A stretch of 64,000 bases of DNA from Streptomyces antioxidans (GCF_000968685.2 NZ_LAKD02000044.1:1-64000), one strand, 5' to 3'. Positions 51,397-60,175 are shown, counted from the first letter of the stretch. Program-made: numbers and translations. The notes: a model not told the origin generated them from the sequence alone.

Positions 51397-52461
51397 TCAG
51401 CGCGGATCCTCCCCCGACGCGCGCCAGTGATGGTAGCTGTGGTGGACGGTGAAGCCCATGTTCTCGTAGAGGGCGTGTGCCCCGCCATTGTCCGACTCCA
51501 CCTGGAGATATGCGGCCGAGGCGCCCTCGTCGAGCGCCTTGCGGGCCAGCGCCGTCATCACGGCCCTGGCCAGGCCCTGGCGCCGCCGCTCCGGGGCGAC
51601 CTCCACGGCGCTGAACCCGGCCCAGCGGCCGTCCACCACACAGCGCCCGATCGCGGCGGGTGCGCCGCGCTCTTCCGTGGTCGGTGCGCCGCCCCCTTCC
51701 GCCGCCAGGGTGGCGCCCTCTCCCGCCGCTATGGTCGCGAACCACACCGACGGGCCGCCCGACAGCACCGCCCGCGCCTCGGGTGAGGGCTCGCCGGACG
51801 ACCGCTGGTAGCGGGTCAGCCAGGCGTCGTCGAGCTGGCGGGAGAGCGTCACCGCCGAGGCGTCGGCGTCCAGGTCCCCGATGGGGGCGAGCGCCGCGAC
51901 CAGCATCCGCGCGGAGACCTCCCGTATCCAGCCGCGGCTCTCAAGCTCCGCGGCGAGCAGCTCCTGGGTGGCCTCGGCGCCCGTACTGACCTGGATGTAC
52001 GCGGGCAGCTCCCGGGCCGTGTACCACGCGGTCACCCGGCGCAGCGCCGCGTCGAGCCCCATCCCGGGGTCGCCGAGGGGCAGCACCGAATTGGCCCGCC
52101 GGGTGAATCCGCCGGAGGCGCGCAACGTCCACTCGCCCAGTAGTTCGCTGGTCACCGGCGGCCAGGCCCGGGCGGCGACCCGGTCCAGCTCGGGTGCGCT
52201 CGCGGCGGGGCCGCGGCGGCGGGCCGGAGCGGCGGGCACCACCTTCCCCGCCACCAGGGACGCCTCGGCGACCCGCACCGGCTCACCGGTACGCCGTGTG
52301 ATGGCGAGCGTGCCCTGGGTCCACGATGTGAGAACCCCGACCACGTCGGTGAAGGTGGCGCCGGTCTCACGATCTTCTGTCACCAGCCTGACCGAGATGC
52401 GTTTTCCCACGTCATCCGGGGTGATCCGGACCTCGAGACGTCCGCCAGTGGTGAAATCCAC
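51397..52461 (-). CDS. GNAT acetyltransferase with N-terminal SH3-like domain
   Basis: A 354-residue protein. The first 70 residues (LEVRITPDDVGKRISVRLV ... TRRTGEPVRVAEASLVAGKVV) look like a small beta-barrel that reads the state of the downstream domain or binds nucleic acid. The C-terminal GNAT domain has AGFSAVEVAPERRRQGLARAV (acetyl-CoA loop) and HALYENMGFTVHHSYHHW. The start is GTG 52461. It lies 18 bases before the SirB1-like gene and is probably co-transcribed with it. I recall this pair next to fdxA in other Streptomyces. Confidence 0.88.
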   Translation of the reverse strand: MDFTTGGRLEVRITPDDVGKRISVRLVTEDRETGATFTDVVGVLTSWTQGTLAITRRTGEPVRVAEASLVAGKVVPAAPARRRGPAASAPELDRVAARAWPPVTSELLGEWTLRASGGFTRRANSVLPLGDPGMGLDAALRRVTAWYTARELPAYIQVSTGAEATQELLAAELESRGWIREVSARMLVAALAPIGDLDADASAVTLSRQLDDAWLTRYQRSSGEPSPEARAVLSGGPSVWFATIAAGEGATLAAEGGGAPTTEERGAPAAIGRCVVDGRWAGFSAVEVAPERRRQGLARAVMTALARKALDEGASAAYLQVESDNGGAHALYENMGFTVHHSYHHWRASGEDPR

Positions 52462-52573
52462 AGCTCTGTCAGCCCCTCATGTGCGCTCGGTGCCCAAGAA
52501 CGGAGATACTAGGTGCGGGCATCGACGACGCCGCGCTCCCGCGCGATAGCAGCCCTAGAGGAGGAACGACAGC

Positions 52574-52900
52574 GTGACCTACGTCATCGCGCAGCCTTGT
52601 GTCGACCTGAAGGACAAGGCGTGCATCGAGGAGTGCCCCGTCGACTGTATCTACGAGGGCCAGCGGTCCTTGTACATCCACCCGGACGAATGCGTCGACT
52701 GTGGGGCCTGTGAGCCGGTCTGCCCGGTTGAGGCGATCTTCTACGAGGACGACACTCCCGAGGAGTGGAAGGACTACTACAAGGCGAACGTCGAGTTCTT
52801 CGACGAGCTCGGTTCGCCCGGTGGCGCGAGCAAGCTCGGCCTGATCGAGCGGGACCACCCCTTCATCGCCGCGCTTCCGCCGCAGGAGCACGACGAGTAA
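52574..52900 (+). CDS. fdxA: Seven-iron ferredoxin
   Basis: A 108-residue [3Fe-4S][4Fe-4S] ferredoxin. C9, C17 and C50 fit the [3Fe-4S] cluster, and C21, C40, C43 and C46 (CVDCGAC) the [4Fe-4S]. The long helix-rich tail (EEWKDYYKANVEFFDELGSP) is typical of actinobacterial FdxA/FdxC. GTG 52574 follows GAGGAGGAACG. It serves as an electron donor, for example to cytochrome P450s or other reductases; the partner is not encoded here. Confidence 0.96.
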   Translation: MTYVIAQPCVDLKDKACIEECPVDCIYEGQRSLYIHPDECVDCGACEPVCPVEAIFYEDDTPEEWKDYYKANVEFFDELGSPGGASKLGLIERDHPFIAALPPQEHDE

Positions 52901-53020
52901 CGCCTGCCCCGGCGCCATCGCCCGGAAGCAGTCGGCGGTCCCGTACGGCCAGTGGCCTGCGGGACCGGGCTGTTTCCCGGGCGGCCCGGGCGGCCCGGCC
53001 CCGTTCCCGGGCGGTCCCGG

Positions 53021-53180
53021 GCGCTCCCGCGGATTGCCCGGCGGTCCCGTTCCCGGGCGGTCCCGGGCGCTCCCGCGGATTGCCCGGCGGTCCCGTTCCC
53101 CGGCCTTCCCGGCGCTCCCGCGGATTGCGCGGCGGCCCCACCCGGGCCTCCGCGGCGCTCCCGCGGGTTTCCCCGGGCCC
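53021..53180. repeat. Four-unit tandem repeat upstream of dapC
   Basis: GCGCTCCCGCGG-type units start at 53021, 53067, 53112 and 53155 (periods 46, 45, 43) with CGGTCCCGTTCCCGG linkers. They fill most of the gap 52901-53219 between fdxA and dapC, and the first two units are nearly identical. No gene is supported there. Confidence 0.75.
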
Positions 53181-53219
53181 CCTCGGCCCGGGCTAGTTCC
53201 ACAGAAAGCGAGCCACCCC

Positions 53220-54317
53220 GTGCCACCCGTCTCCGCCCGTCTCCCGGTCTTCCCCTGGGACCGGCTCGAACCGTACAAGGCGACCGCCGCGGCCCATCCC
53301 GACGGCATCGTCGACCTCTCGGTGGGCACCCCCGTCGACCCGGTTCCCGAGCTGATCCGCGCGGCGCTCGCCGACGCCTCGGACAGCCCCGGCTATCCGA
53401 CCGTCTGGGGCACGGCCGCGCTGCGCGACGCCCTCACCGGCTGGGTCGAGCGGCGGCTGGGCGCGGCCGGGGTGACCCACACCCAGGTGCTGCCGGTGGT
53501 CGGCTCCAAGGAGCTGGTGGCCTCGCTGCCGGCGCAGCTGGGCCTGGGCCCCGGCGACCGGGTCGCCTTCCCGCGGCTCGCCTACCCGACGTACGAGGTG
53601 GGCGCGCGGCTGGCGGGCGCCGAGCCGGTGCCGTACGACGAGCCGGTGGACCTCGACCCGGCCGGGCTGAAGCTGCTGTGGCTCAACTCACCGGCCAACC
53701 CCACCGGCCGGGTGCTGTCCAAGGACGAGCTGCGCACCGCGGTCGCCTGGGCCCGCGCCCATGGGGTGCTGGTGGTCAGTGACGAGTGCTATCTGGAGCT
53801 GGGCTGGGAGGCGGATCCGGTCTCGGTGCTCCACCCGGAGATCTCCGGCGGCTCCTTCGAGGGCCTGGTGGCGGTCCACTCGCTCTCCAAGCGGTCCAAT
53901 CTGGCGGGCTACCGGGCCGCCTTCCTCGCCGGTGACGAGGCGGTGCTTGGCGAGCTGCTGAAGATCCGCAAGCACGGCGGGATGATGGTCCCCGCACCGG
54001 TGCAGGCCGCCACGGCCGCGGCGCTCGGCGACGACAAGCACGTGGCGGAGCAGCGCGAGCGCTACGAGCGGCGCCGGGCCGCGCTGCGGTCGGCGCTGGC
54101 GGGCCGCGGCTTCCGCATCGAGCACAGCGAGGCGTCGCTGTACCTGTGGGCGACGCGCGACGAGCCGTGCTGGGACACCGTGGGCGCCCTGGCCGAGCTG
54201 GGCATCCTGGTGGCCCCGGGCGAGTTCTACGGCGCGGCGGGGGAGCGGCACGTGCGGGTCGCGTTCACGGCGACCGACGAGCGCGTGGAAGCGGCGGCCC
54301 GCCGACTGGCGGCCTGA
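53220..54317 (+). CDS. dapC: Succinyldiaminopimelate transaminase DapC
   Basis: PLP-dependent aminotransferase for the diaminopimelate/lysine pathway, 365 residues from GTG 53220. The fold-type I core includes SPANPTGRVLSKDEL, VVSDECYLELGWE and the PLP-binding lysine in HSLSKRSNLAGYR; GEFYGAAGERHVRVAFTATD is near the end. The frame remains open upstream through the GC-rich repeat, but that part has no protein-like composition, and the protein start VPPVSARLPVFPWDRL is typical. It lies in a lysine-synthesis neighbourhood with dapE 2.3 kb downstream. Class I aminotransferases are easily confused, but the fdxA-dapC pair is conserved in actinobacteria. Confidence 0.92.
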   Translation: MPPVSARLPVFPWDRLEPYKATAAAHPDGIVDLSVGTPVDPVPELIRAALADASDSPGYPTVWGTAALRDALTGWVERRLGAAGVTHTQVLPVVGSKELVASLPAQLGLGPGDRVAFPRLAYPTYEVGARLAGAEPVPYDEPVDLDPAGLKLLWLNSPANPTGRVLSKDELRTAVAWARAHGVLVVSDECYLELGWEADPVSVLHPEISGGSFEGLVAVHSLSKRSNLAGYRAAFLAGDEAVLGELLKIRKHGGMMVPAPVQAATAAALGDDKHVAEQRERYERRRAALRSALAGRGFRIEHSEASLYLWATRDEPCWDTVGALAELGILVAPGEFYGAAGERHVRVAFTATDERVEAAARRLAA

Positions 54318-54445
54318 ACGGGGACACGCGCTACGCGCCGCCTGCGGCGACCTGCCCCTCCCCGAACCCGGGACCCCGCCCCACGCCCCGGACCGGGGCT
54401 TCGCCCCTTCCTGTGGCATCGCTGTGCGGCTCTGCCGCGGGGTTC

Positions 54446-54508
54446 GGGGCCCAGGGGCGGAGCCCTTGGTATCGGGAAGGGGCGGGGAGGGGAAAGCACC
54501 GGTAGGCG
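54446..54508. repeat. Dispersed GC-rich repeat, copy 4
   Basis: Contains CCAGGGGCGGAGCCC, then ATCGGGAAGGGGCGGGGAG and AAAGCACCGGTAGGCGG, in the same orientation as copies 1, 5 and 6. Confidence 0.75.
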
Positions 54509-54556
54509 GCTCCCCCGCGCGGCCCGCCGGACACCCGTTGCGGCTGATGGACCCGA

Positions 54557-54592
54557 AGGGGCCCGGGGAGTACGAGAACTCCCCGGGCCCCT
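54557..54592. terminator. 15-bp perfect stem-loop between convergent genes
   Basis: AGGGGCCCGGGGAGT (54557-54571) pairs perfectly with ACTCCCCGGGCCCCT (54578-54592) around ACGAGA. It lies between dapC (plus) and the secreted protein gene (minus) and probably terminates both. Confidence 0.85.
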
Positions 54593-54616
54593 GGTATTCG
54601 TACGTCCGGCGGACGA

Positions 54617-55240
54617 TCAGCCGAGCAGCGGCAGGCCCTTGACCGGCAGCCCCTTGACCGGGAGGCCCGGGCCCTGCGGGGCGCTGGGCGCGGGGGCCTG
54701 CGGGGCGGCGGTGGCCGGGGCGGGCTGCGCGGGCCGCACCGCCTTGCCCTTGGCGTGGGCGCCGCCCTTCCCCTTGCCCTGCCCGAGGGCCCGGCTCCCG
54801 CCCTTACCAGCGGCCTTGGCGTGGGCAGCCTTGGCCGGGCTGCCCTTGACGGCCTTGTGGGACGTGGCGGCCTTCGCAGGCTTGGCGGCCTTCGCGGACG
54901 TCGCAGGCTTGGCGGCCTTCGCGGACTGCGCGGGCTGCGCAGCCTTGGACGGGGTCACATCCGCCGGGGCGGCCCGACCCGGCAGGATCCCCTTGACGGT
55001 CCCGCTGGCCTTGCCGCTGACGTCACCCGCCGCGCTTCCGACCTGCTGCGAGGCGACGTCGGCGACGTCGGCAACCTCACCGACCGAGGCGGCGTCCAGC
55101 GAGGACAGCCCCAGGTTGGAGGCCTGCGGCTGGGTCGGCTCCGCCGCACTCGCGGCGCCGGCGGCGCCGACGACGGGAGCCGCACTCGCCGCGACCAGTA
55201 GCGCCGCGCGGGCGATCCGACGGGTGAGAGGGAGGGACAT
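54617..55240 (-). CDS. Secreted Ala/Lys-rich protein
   Basis: A 207-residue protein from ATG 55240, with AAGGAG five bases upstream. A classic signal peptide (MSLPLTRRIARAALLVAASA ... AGAASAA) is predicted to be cleaved after about residue 33. The mature part is low-complexity: KAAKPATSAKAAKPAKAATS-type repeats, GKGKGGAHAKGK, and a final PVKGLPVKGLPLLG duplication. The composition resembles cell-wall-associated, histone-like or adhesion proteins. No catalytic motif is visible and I do not assign a function. Confidence 0.75.
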   Translation of the reverse strand: MSLPLTRRIARAALLVAASAAPVVGAAGAASAAEPTQPQASNLGLSSLDAASVGEVADVADVASQQVGSAAGDVSGKASGTVKGILPGRAAPADVTPSKAAQPAQSAKAAKPATSAKAAKPAKAATSHKAVKGSPAKAAHAKAAGKGGSRALGQGKGKGGAHAKGKAVRPAQPAPATAAPQAPAPSAPQGPGLPVKGLPVKGLPLLG

Positions 55241-55465
55241 GGTGCTCCTTTGACGAGGGGACAATGGGCGTCTGTGTCCAGCGATTCGGACATTGTGAAT
55301 ACCGCGTGAACCTCGCGAAAGTTGCGGTGCCCCAAGGCAAAGAGTTGGTAATGCGTCGCATTATCCGTTTCTGCGCGTAATACGCCCGGGTTACGTCCGC
55401 CCCATTCGGCCGTATGTGTCGCGCAATCCACCGCCAGCCCCTCTGAACTGCGGTGATTCCATGCG

Positions 55466-56386
55466 CTATCGCATGGTGTCGATCCGTACTTCCGTCCCGG
55501 AAATCCCCTCGGCCGGACGCCAACCCGCCCCGGAATTCCGGGCGTTCCATTCGTGGCCGCCGTAAGAGACACGTTCGATGCGCAACTCGTCCGAGTGGGC
55601 CACCGCCCAGTGCGCGATCTCCCAGCCGCGCTGCCCGGCACGCCCCGGGGCCGTCGCCTTGGGCACCGGAACCAGCACCGCGTGCGGCGAGGGGGCGGCC
55701 TGCTGACCGCCACCGTGCCCGGCCAGGTCCGGCCGCGCCTCCGTCTCGTCGCCGAACTCCCGCTTCAGCGCGGCCCGTACCCGCACCGGATCGCCCGCCT
55801 CGCCGTCGTCCGGCGGCCCCGGGCAGCTGAGGGCCGCCCCGGAGCGCCCGCTGAGGGCGCCGGTCAGCACCACCGCCTCGGTCTCGTGCTTGGCGTACGC
55901 CTGCGGGAAGCCGCTGCGCTGCACCCGCTGCGCCGCCACCGTCAGCGGCAGCCGCGAATAGCCGGGCATCCGCACCAGGTCGTCGTAGAACTGCCCGGCG
56001 GAGTAGACCGGATCGCGGATCTGCCGCACGCTTCCCCAGCCCTGCGAGGGGCGTTGCTGGAACAGCCCCTGCGAATCCCGGTCGCCGTGGCGGATGTTGC
56101 GCAGCCCCGACTCCTGGAGGGCGGTGGCCAGCGCGATGGTGACGGCCCGCTCGGGCAGTCCGCGGGAGGCGGCCACGGCCTCGATCGTGGCGGCGTTCAC
56201 GGTCTGTTCTGGGGAGAGCCGCACCTGGACGCCGCCTGCCCGTACGACGCAGCGCGGCGGTCCGACACCGCCCGTCACCAACTGCGCCGCCAGATATCCG
56301 GCCAGGCCCAGCAGTACGGCACAGGAGACCGCGGCCCGCAGCAGCCGGGCGCGGTGGGAGAAGACGGACAGGTGCAGGAGGGGCAC
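55466..56386 (-). CDS. Membrane-anchored protein with lysozyme-like fold region
   Basis: A 306-residue protein with an N-terminal membrane helix (about 13-36, LLRAAVSCAVLLGLAGYLAA). The region about 80-150 reads like a lytic transglycosylase/lysozyme-like segment: ALATALQESGLRNIRHGDRD, SQGLFQQRPSQGWGS, DPVYSAGQFYDDLV, with the Glu in QESG a candidate catalytic residue. It was probably called heavy-metal transporter in older annotations without basis in sequence. GTG 56386 lies seven bases after TACCGT (56394-56399), a leaderless start; GTG 56395 is inside that hexamer. It may remodel peptidoglycan. Confidence 0.78.
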   Translation of the reverse strand: MPLLHLSVFSHRARLLRAAVSCAVLLGLAGYLAAQLVTGGVGPPRCVVRAGGVQVRLSPEQTVNAATIEAVAASRGLPERAVTIALATALQESGLRNIRHGDRDSQGLFQQRPSQGWGSVRQIRDPVYSAGQFYDDLVRMPGYSRLPLTVAAQRVQRSGFPQAYAKHETEAVVLTGALSGRSGAALSCPGPPDDGEAGDPVRVRAALKREFGDETEARPDLAGHGGGQQAAPSPHAVLVPVPKATAPGRAGQRGWEIAHWAVAHSDELRIERVSYGGHEWNARNSGAGWRPAEGISGTEVRIDTMR

Positions 56387-56577
56387 GGGCCACACGGTAC
56401 TGGAGCCTCACGCGGCCTGTTTCCGGTTCCCGGGCGCGGGGTGGGGAACGCCACGTCTCGCGGGTGCGGGACGCCACGTTCGCGGGGGCGGCCGGGGGGC
56501 CGAGGCGGCGCGGCGCCCGGGATGGGGCCGGGGCCGGGGCCGCGGGAGCTGTGATCCGACCGGCTAGGGTCGCGGGT

Positions 56578-57648
56578 ATGGCACACCCAGCACTCGACCT
56601 GTCCCTGGACGCAGCCCGGCTCACCGCCCGGCTCGTCGACTTCCCCTCGGTCAGCGGTGCGGAGAAGGCGCTCGCCGACGCCGTGGAGCAGGCCCTCCGA
56701 ACCCTGCCGCACCTGACGGTCGACCGGGACGGGGACGCCGTCGTGGCCCGCACGGACCTGGGCCGGGACGAGCGGGTCGTGCTGGCGGGCCATCTGGACA
56801 CCGTGCCGATCGCCGACAACGTGCCCTCACGCCTCGATGACGACGGCGTGCTGTGGGGCTGCGGCACCTCCGACATGAAGTCCGGTGTCGCCGTACAGCT
56901 GCGCATGGCCGCCACCGTGCCCGCGCCCAACCGCGACCTCACCTTCGTCTTCTACGACCACGAGGAGGTCGCCGCCGAGCTCAACGGGCTGGGGCGGCTG
57001 GCCAGGAACCATCCCGAGTGGCTGGCCGGGGACTTCGCCGTGCTGCTTGAGCCCACCGACGGCAAGGTCGAGGGCGGCTGCCAGGGCACGCTGCGGGTAC
57101 GGGTGCGCACCCAGGGGCGGCGCGCCCACTCCGCGCGCAGCTGGCTCGGCGAGAACGCCATCCACAAGGCGGCGCCGATCCTGGACCGGCTGGCCGGTTA
57201 TGTGCCCCGGCGGGCGGAGATCGACGGGCTCACCTACCGCGAGGGCCTTAACGCCGTGACGATCGAGGGCGGCCACGCGACCAATGTCATCCCCGACTTC
57301 TGCACGGTGACGGTGAACTTCCGCTTCGCCCCGGACCGTTCCGAGGGGGAGGCGCTCGCACACGTCCGCGAGGTCTTCTCCGGCTTCGAGGTCGAGCTGA
57401 CCGACAGCGCGCCCGGCGCCCTGCCCGGCCTCGCCCACCCGTCGGCCGCGGCCCTGGTGGCGACGCTCGGGGTGGAGGTGGCGCCCAAGGACGCCTGGAC
57501 CGATGTGGCCCGCTTCTCGGCACTAGGCGTGCCCGCCGTGAACTACGGCCCCGGCGACCCGAAACTGGCCCACACCCGCGAGGAACACGTCCCGACCGCC
57601 GCCGTCCTGCAGGCCGAGGAGCGCCTACGCACCTGGCTAACCCACTAG
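56578..57648 (+). CDS. dapE: Succinyl-diaminopimelate desuccinylase DapE
   Basis: Zinc-dependent M20 hydrolase that releases diaminopimelate for lysine and peptidoglycan. In 356 residues: LAGHLDTVPIAD (first zinc His and catalytic Asp), WGCGTSDMKSGVA (bridging Asp), FYDHEEVAAELNG (catalytic Glu pair), and a C-terminal HTREEHVPTAAV with the last zinc His. The ATG has no ribosome site, but TAGGGT at 56565-56570 lies seven bases upstream, giving a leaderless mRNA. The long gap downstream is repeats. Confidence 0.95.
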   Translation: MAHPALDLSLDAARLTARLVDFPSVSGAEKALADAVEQALRTLPHLTVDRDGDAVVARTDLGRDERVVLAGHLDTVPIADNVPSRLDDDGVLWGCGTSDMKSGVAVQLRMAATVPAPNRDLTFVFYDHEEVAAELNGLGRLARNHPEWLAGDFAVLLEPTDGKVEGGCQGTLRVRVRTQGRRAHSARSWLGENAIHKAAPILDRLAGYVPRRAEIDGLTYREGLNAVTIEGGHATNVIPDFCTVTVNFRFAPDRSEGEALAHVREVFSGFEVELTDSAPGALPGLAHPSAAALVATLGVEVAPKDAWTDVARFSALGVPAVNYGPGDPKLAHTREEHVPTAAVLQAEERLRTWLTH

Positions 57649-58193
57649 CAGGCACCCCCGCTTCTCCCCCCCACCCCACAACCGCAGCTCCGACCCGGGG
57701 CCCCGCCCCGGCCCCCGAACCGGGGCTCCGGCCCAGACCCCGGAACTGGGTTCTGCCCGGACCCCAAGCCAGGGTTCTGCCCTGGGCTTGGCACCGGAGC
57801 CTGCCGGGGCCCCGCATCCGGGGCTTCGCCCCAGGCCCCGGAGACGGGGTTCTGCATAAGACGAGACCGGGCCTCGGGCCCAGACATCGGAACCGGGGCT
57901 CCGGCCCCCGGAGCCGGTGCTCGGGTAGCCGCTTGAGACGGGGCTCTCCTTGAGGCTCCGGGACCGGGGCTCCCGCCCCGGTTCCGGGGCATGGTCTCAG
58001 GTCCCGGAGCCGGGGTTCTGCCCGAGGTCCCGGAGCCGGGCCTTGCTGGGCCCCGTACTGGGGCTCCGCGCCGGACCCCGGAGGTGGGCTTTGGCCTGGG
58101 GCGCCCGACCTGGGGCTCCCGCCCCAGGTCCCGGAGCGGGGGCTCTGGCTCTCTCCGCGGCGGCGATGTGCCGTCCGGCGTGTGGCCGGGGAT
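57649..58193. repeat. Degenerate repeat array after dapE
   Basis: About 540 bases made of short, imperfect, alternating elements such as CCGGGGCTCCGGCCC, CCCCGGAACCGGGGC and GGGTTCTGCCC, mostly small palindromes. No gene is convincing in any frame. It grades into two clear copies of the dispersed repeat. Confidence 0.6.
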
Positions 58194-58258
58194 CGGGGTC
58201 CAGGGGCGGAGCCCCTGGTTACGGGAAGGGGCGGGGAGGGGAAAGCACCGCCATGCGG
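58194..58258. repeat. Dispersed GC-rich repeat, copy 5
   Basis: GGGGTCCAGGGGCGGAGCCC, then TTACGGGAAGGGGCGGGGAG and GGAAAGCACCGCCATGCGGC. The GGGGCGGAGCCCC core is a perfect hairpin. Confidence 0.75.
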
Positions 58259-58294
58259 CTCCGGCGGCGGGGCGGGGCCTCGTCTCGGGCCCCG

Positions 58295-58362
58295 GGGGCT
58301 GGGGCGGAGCCCCAGTTGTGGGAAGGGGCGGGGAGGGGAACAGCCCGCCGTAGGCGGCACGG
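58295..58362. repeat. Dispersed GC-rich repeat, copy 6
   Basis: CTGGGGCGGAGCCCCAG, then GTGGGAAGGGGCGGGGAG and ACAGCCCGCCGTAGGCGG. It follows copy 5 at about 100 bases in the same orientation. Confidence 0.75.
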
Positions 58363-58472
58363 CCCGCCGGGACGCCCGCGCGCCCCGCCAGCGAGCCGCC
58401 GAACCCGCGTGATCAGCGGTTCGGCGGGTGAGCGTGTGCCCGGATTTTCGGCCGTATGCCGCCCAAGGGGCC

Positions 58473-58509
58473 TACCCTGATGCACAGATCTTTGACCAGA
58501 TCTTGGTCA
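58473..58509 (+). promoter_or_regulatory. -10 element and palindromic site upstream of the LOG gene
   Basis: TACCCT (58473-58478) fits a -10. Just downstream TGACCA-GATCT-TGGTCA (58493-58509) is a perfect inverted repeat, so a bound protein would block transcription at the start point. AGATCT occurs twice there (58486 and 58498). Confidence 0.45.
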
Positions 58510-58527
58510 TGGCGAAGGGAGCACTCA

Positions 58528-59277
58528 GTGGGCAACGCCGAAGAAGAGCGAGCGCTGCGGGAGCAGCGTCTGGGCCCGGTCGTGCGCCGCCGCCATCAGA
58601 TGCGACCCGAGACGACCGACCAGCGCCTCCTGGACACCCAGGGGGCCACCCACTGGGTGCACGAGGACCCGTTCCGGGTGATGCGCATCCAGTCGGAGTT
58701 CGTCGAGGGCTTCGGCACCCTGGCGGAGCTGGGCCGGGCGATCAGCGTGTTCGGTTCCGCCCGTACGCCCGAGGGGTCACCGGAGTACGAGGCGGGGGTG
58801 CGGATCGGCCGGGCCCTCGCGGAGGCGGGCTTCGGGGTGATCACGGGCGGCGGCCCCGGCGCGATGGAGGCGGCCAACCGCGGTGCGACCGAGGCGGGCG
58901 GTGTCTCGGTCGGCCTGGGCATCGAGCTGCCGTACGAGCAGGGCCTGAACCCGTACGTCGACATCGGCGTCAACTTCCGCTACTTCTTCGTGCGGAAGAC
59001 GATGTTCGTGAAGTACGCCCAGGGGTTCGTGGTGCTGCCCGGCGGTCTCGGCACCCTCGACGAGTGCTTCGAGGCGCTCACCCTCGTCCAGACCAAGAAG
59101 GTCACCCGCTTCCCGATCGTCCTCTTCGGCAGCGCCTACTGGAAGGGCCTGGTCGACTGGCTCACCAACACCCTCATCGCCGAGGGCAAGGCGTCCCCGC
59201 AGGATCTGGAGCTGTTCCACCTCACCGATGACATCGACGAGGTGATCGACCTGGTGACCAAGGAGTCCGGCCCCTGA
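58528..59277 (+). CDS. LOG-family (TIGR00730) Rossmann-fold protein
   Basis: A 249-residue protein of the LONELY GUY/lysine-decarboxylase-like family. GTG 58528 follows GGGAG at a spacing of 7. The nucleotide-binding ISVFGSART and GVITGGGPGAMEAANRGA segments and the hallmark LPGGLGTLDECFEALTLVQT (PGGxGTxxE) are present. Family enzymes hydrolyse nucleoside 5-prime monophosphates, including cytokinin ribotides in plants and mycobacteria (Rv1205). Substrate here is unproven. Confidence 0.93.
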   Translation: MGNAEEERALREQRLGPVVRRRHQMRPETTDQRLLDTQGATHWVHEDPFRVMRIQSEFVEGFGTLAELGRAISVFGSARTPEGSPEYEAGVRIGRALAEAGFGVITGGGPGAMEAANRGATEAGGVSVGLGIELPYEQGLNPYVDIGVNFRYFFVRKTMFVKYAQGFVVLPGGLGTLDECFEALTLVQTKKVTRFPIVLFGSAYWKGLVDWLTNTLIAEGKASPQDLELFHLTDDIDEVIDLVTKESGP

Positions 59278-59314
59278 CCGGTCCGTGACCGCGCGTTGTC
59301 TCCTCACGGTCCGC

Positions 59315-60175
59315 TCAGGCCAGTCCCCGGCGGGCCACCGCCGGGGGCCGGTGGCCTGCGATGGACGACACCATGTCCAGCACCTGACGGGTCTCCGCCA
59401 CCTCGTGCACCCGGTAGATCCGGGCCCCCAGCCAGGCCGATACGGCGGTCGTCGCGAGCGTGCCGATCAGCCGCTCCTTGACCGGCCGGTCCAGGCTCTC
59501 CCCGACGAAGTCCTTGTTGGACAGCGAGACCAGCACCGGCCAGCCGGTCTCCGTCAGCTCGTCCAGCCGACGCGTCGCCTCCAGCGAGTGGCGGGTGTTC
59601 TTACCGAAGTCATGGCCCGGGTCGATCATGATTCCGTCGCGCCGCACCCCCAGCCCGACGGCGCGCTCCGCGAGCTCCAGGGTGACCCGCAGGATGTCCT
59701 CCACCACGTCGTCGTAGCCGATCCGGTGCGGACGGGTGCGCGGCCGGGCCCCGCCCGCGTGGGTGCACACCAGCCCGGCGCCGTACCGGGCGGCGACCTC
59801 GGCCAGCTTGGGGTCGACCCCGCCCCAGGCGTCGTTGAGCACATCCGCGCCCGCGGCGCAGACCGCCTCGCCGACCTCATGGCGCCAGGTGTCCACGCTG
59901 ATCACCACGTCCGGATGGCGCCTGCGCACCTCGGCCACGAAGCCCACCGTGCGGCGCGCCTCCTCCTCGGCGCTCACCTCTTCGCCCGGTCCGGCCTTGA
60001 CGCCGCCGACGTCGATGATCGCGGCGCCGTCCGCGACCGCCTGCTCCACCCGGGCCAGGGCGGGCTCGTCGCGAAAGGTCGCACCCTGGTCGTAGAAGGA
60101 ATCCGGCGTCCGGTTCACGATCGCCATGATCACCCGGTCGTTCTCACCGAACTCACGTCGTCCCAGCCGCAGCAT
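59315..60175 (-). CDS. folP: Dihydropteroate synthase homologue, FolP2-like
   Basis: A 286-residue TIM-barrel protein, ATG 60175 with GAGGGAAG upstream. Family motifs are VNRTPDSFYDQG, DVGGVKAGPGEEV, VISVDTWR, IDPGHDFGKN, SNKDFVGESL and RVHEV. Several differ from folate DHPS enzymes, which have NVTPDSFSDGG and a GGxSTRPG loop: here Arg follows Asn and the loop is GGVKAGPG. This is the pattern of mycobacterial FolP2 (Rv1207), reported not to have DHPS activity. It is far from other folate genes. I infer a pterin-binding paralogue, not the main folate enzyme. Confidence 0.88.
   Translation of the reverse strand: MLRLGRREFGENDRVIMAIVNRTPDSFYDQGATFRDEPALARVEQAVADGAAIIDVGGVKAGPGEEVSAEEEARRTVGFVAEVRRRHPDVVISVDTWRHEVGEAVCAAGADVLNDAWGGVDPKLAEVAARYGAGLVCTHAGGARPRTRPHRIGYDDVVEDILRVTLELAERAVGLGVRRDGIMIDPGHDFGKNTRHSLEATRRLDELTETGWPVLVSLSNKDFVGESLDRPVKERLIGTLATTAVSAWLGARIYRVHEVAETRQVLDMVSSIAGHRPPAVARRGLA

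Larger units (their letters stand above)
54318..54616. other. Intergenic gap after dapC
   Basis: Holds a dispersed repeat copy (54446-54508) and a strong bidirectional terminator (54557-54592). No gene seen. Confidence 0.7.

Noticed and set aside
53034..53219. N-terminal extension of DapC through the tandem repeat
   Set aside because: Translation is a Pro/Arg-rich repeat; the conserved protein begins at GTG 53220.
57649..58193. CRISPR-like array after dapE
   Set aside because: Units are irregular, degenerate and not separated by unique spacers of constant length; no cas genes nearby.
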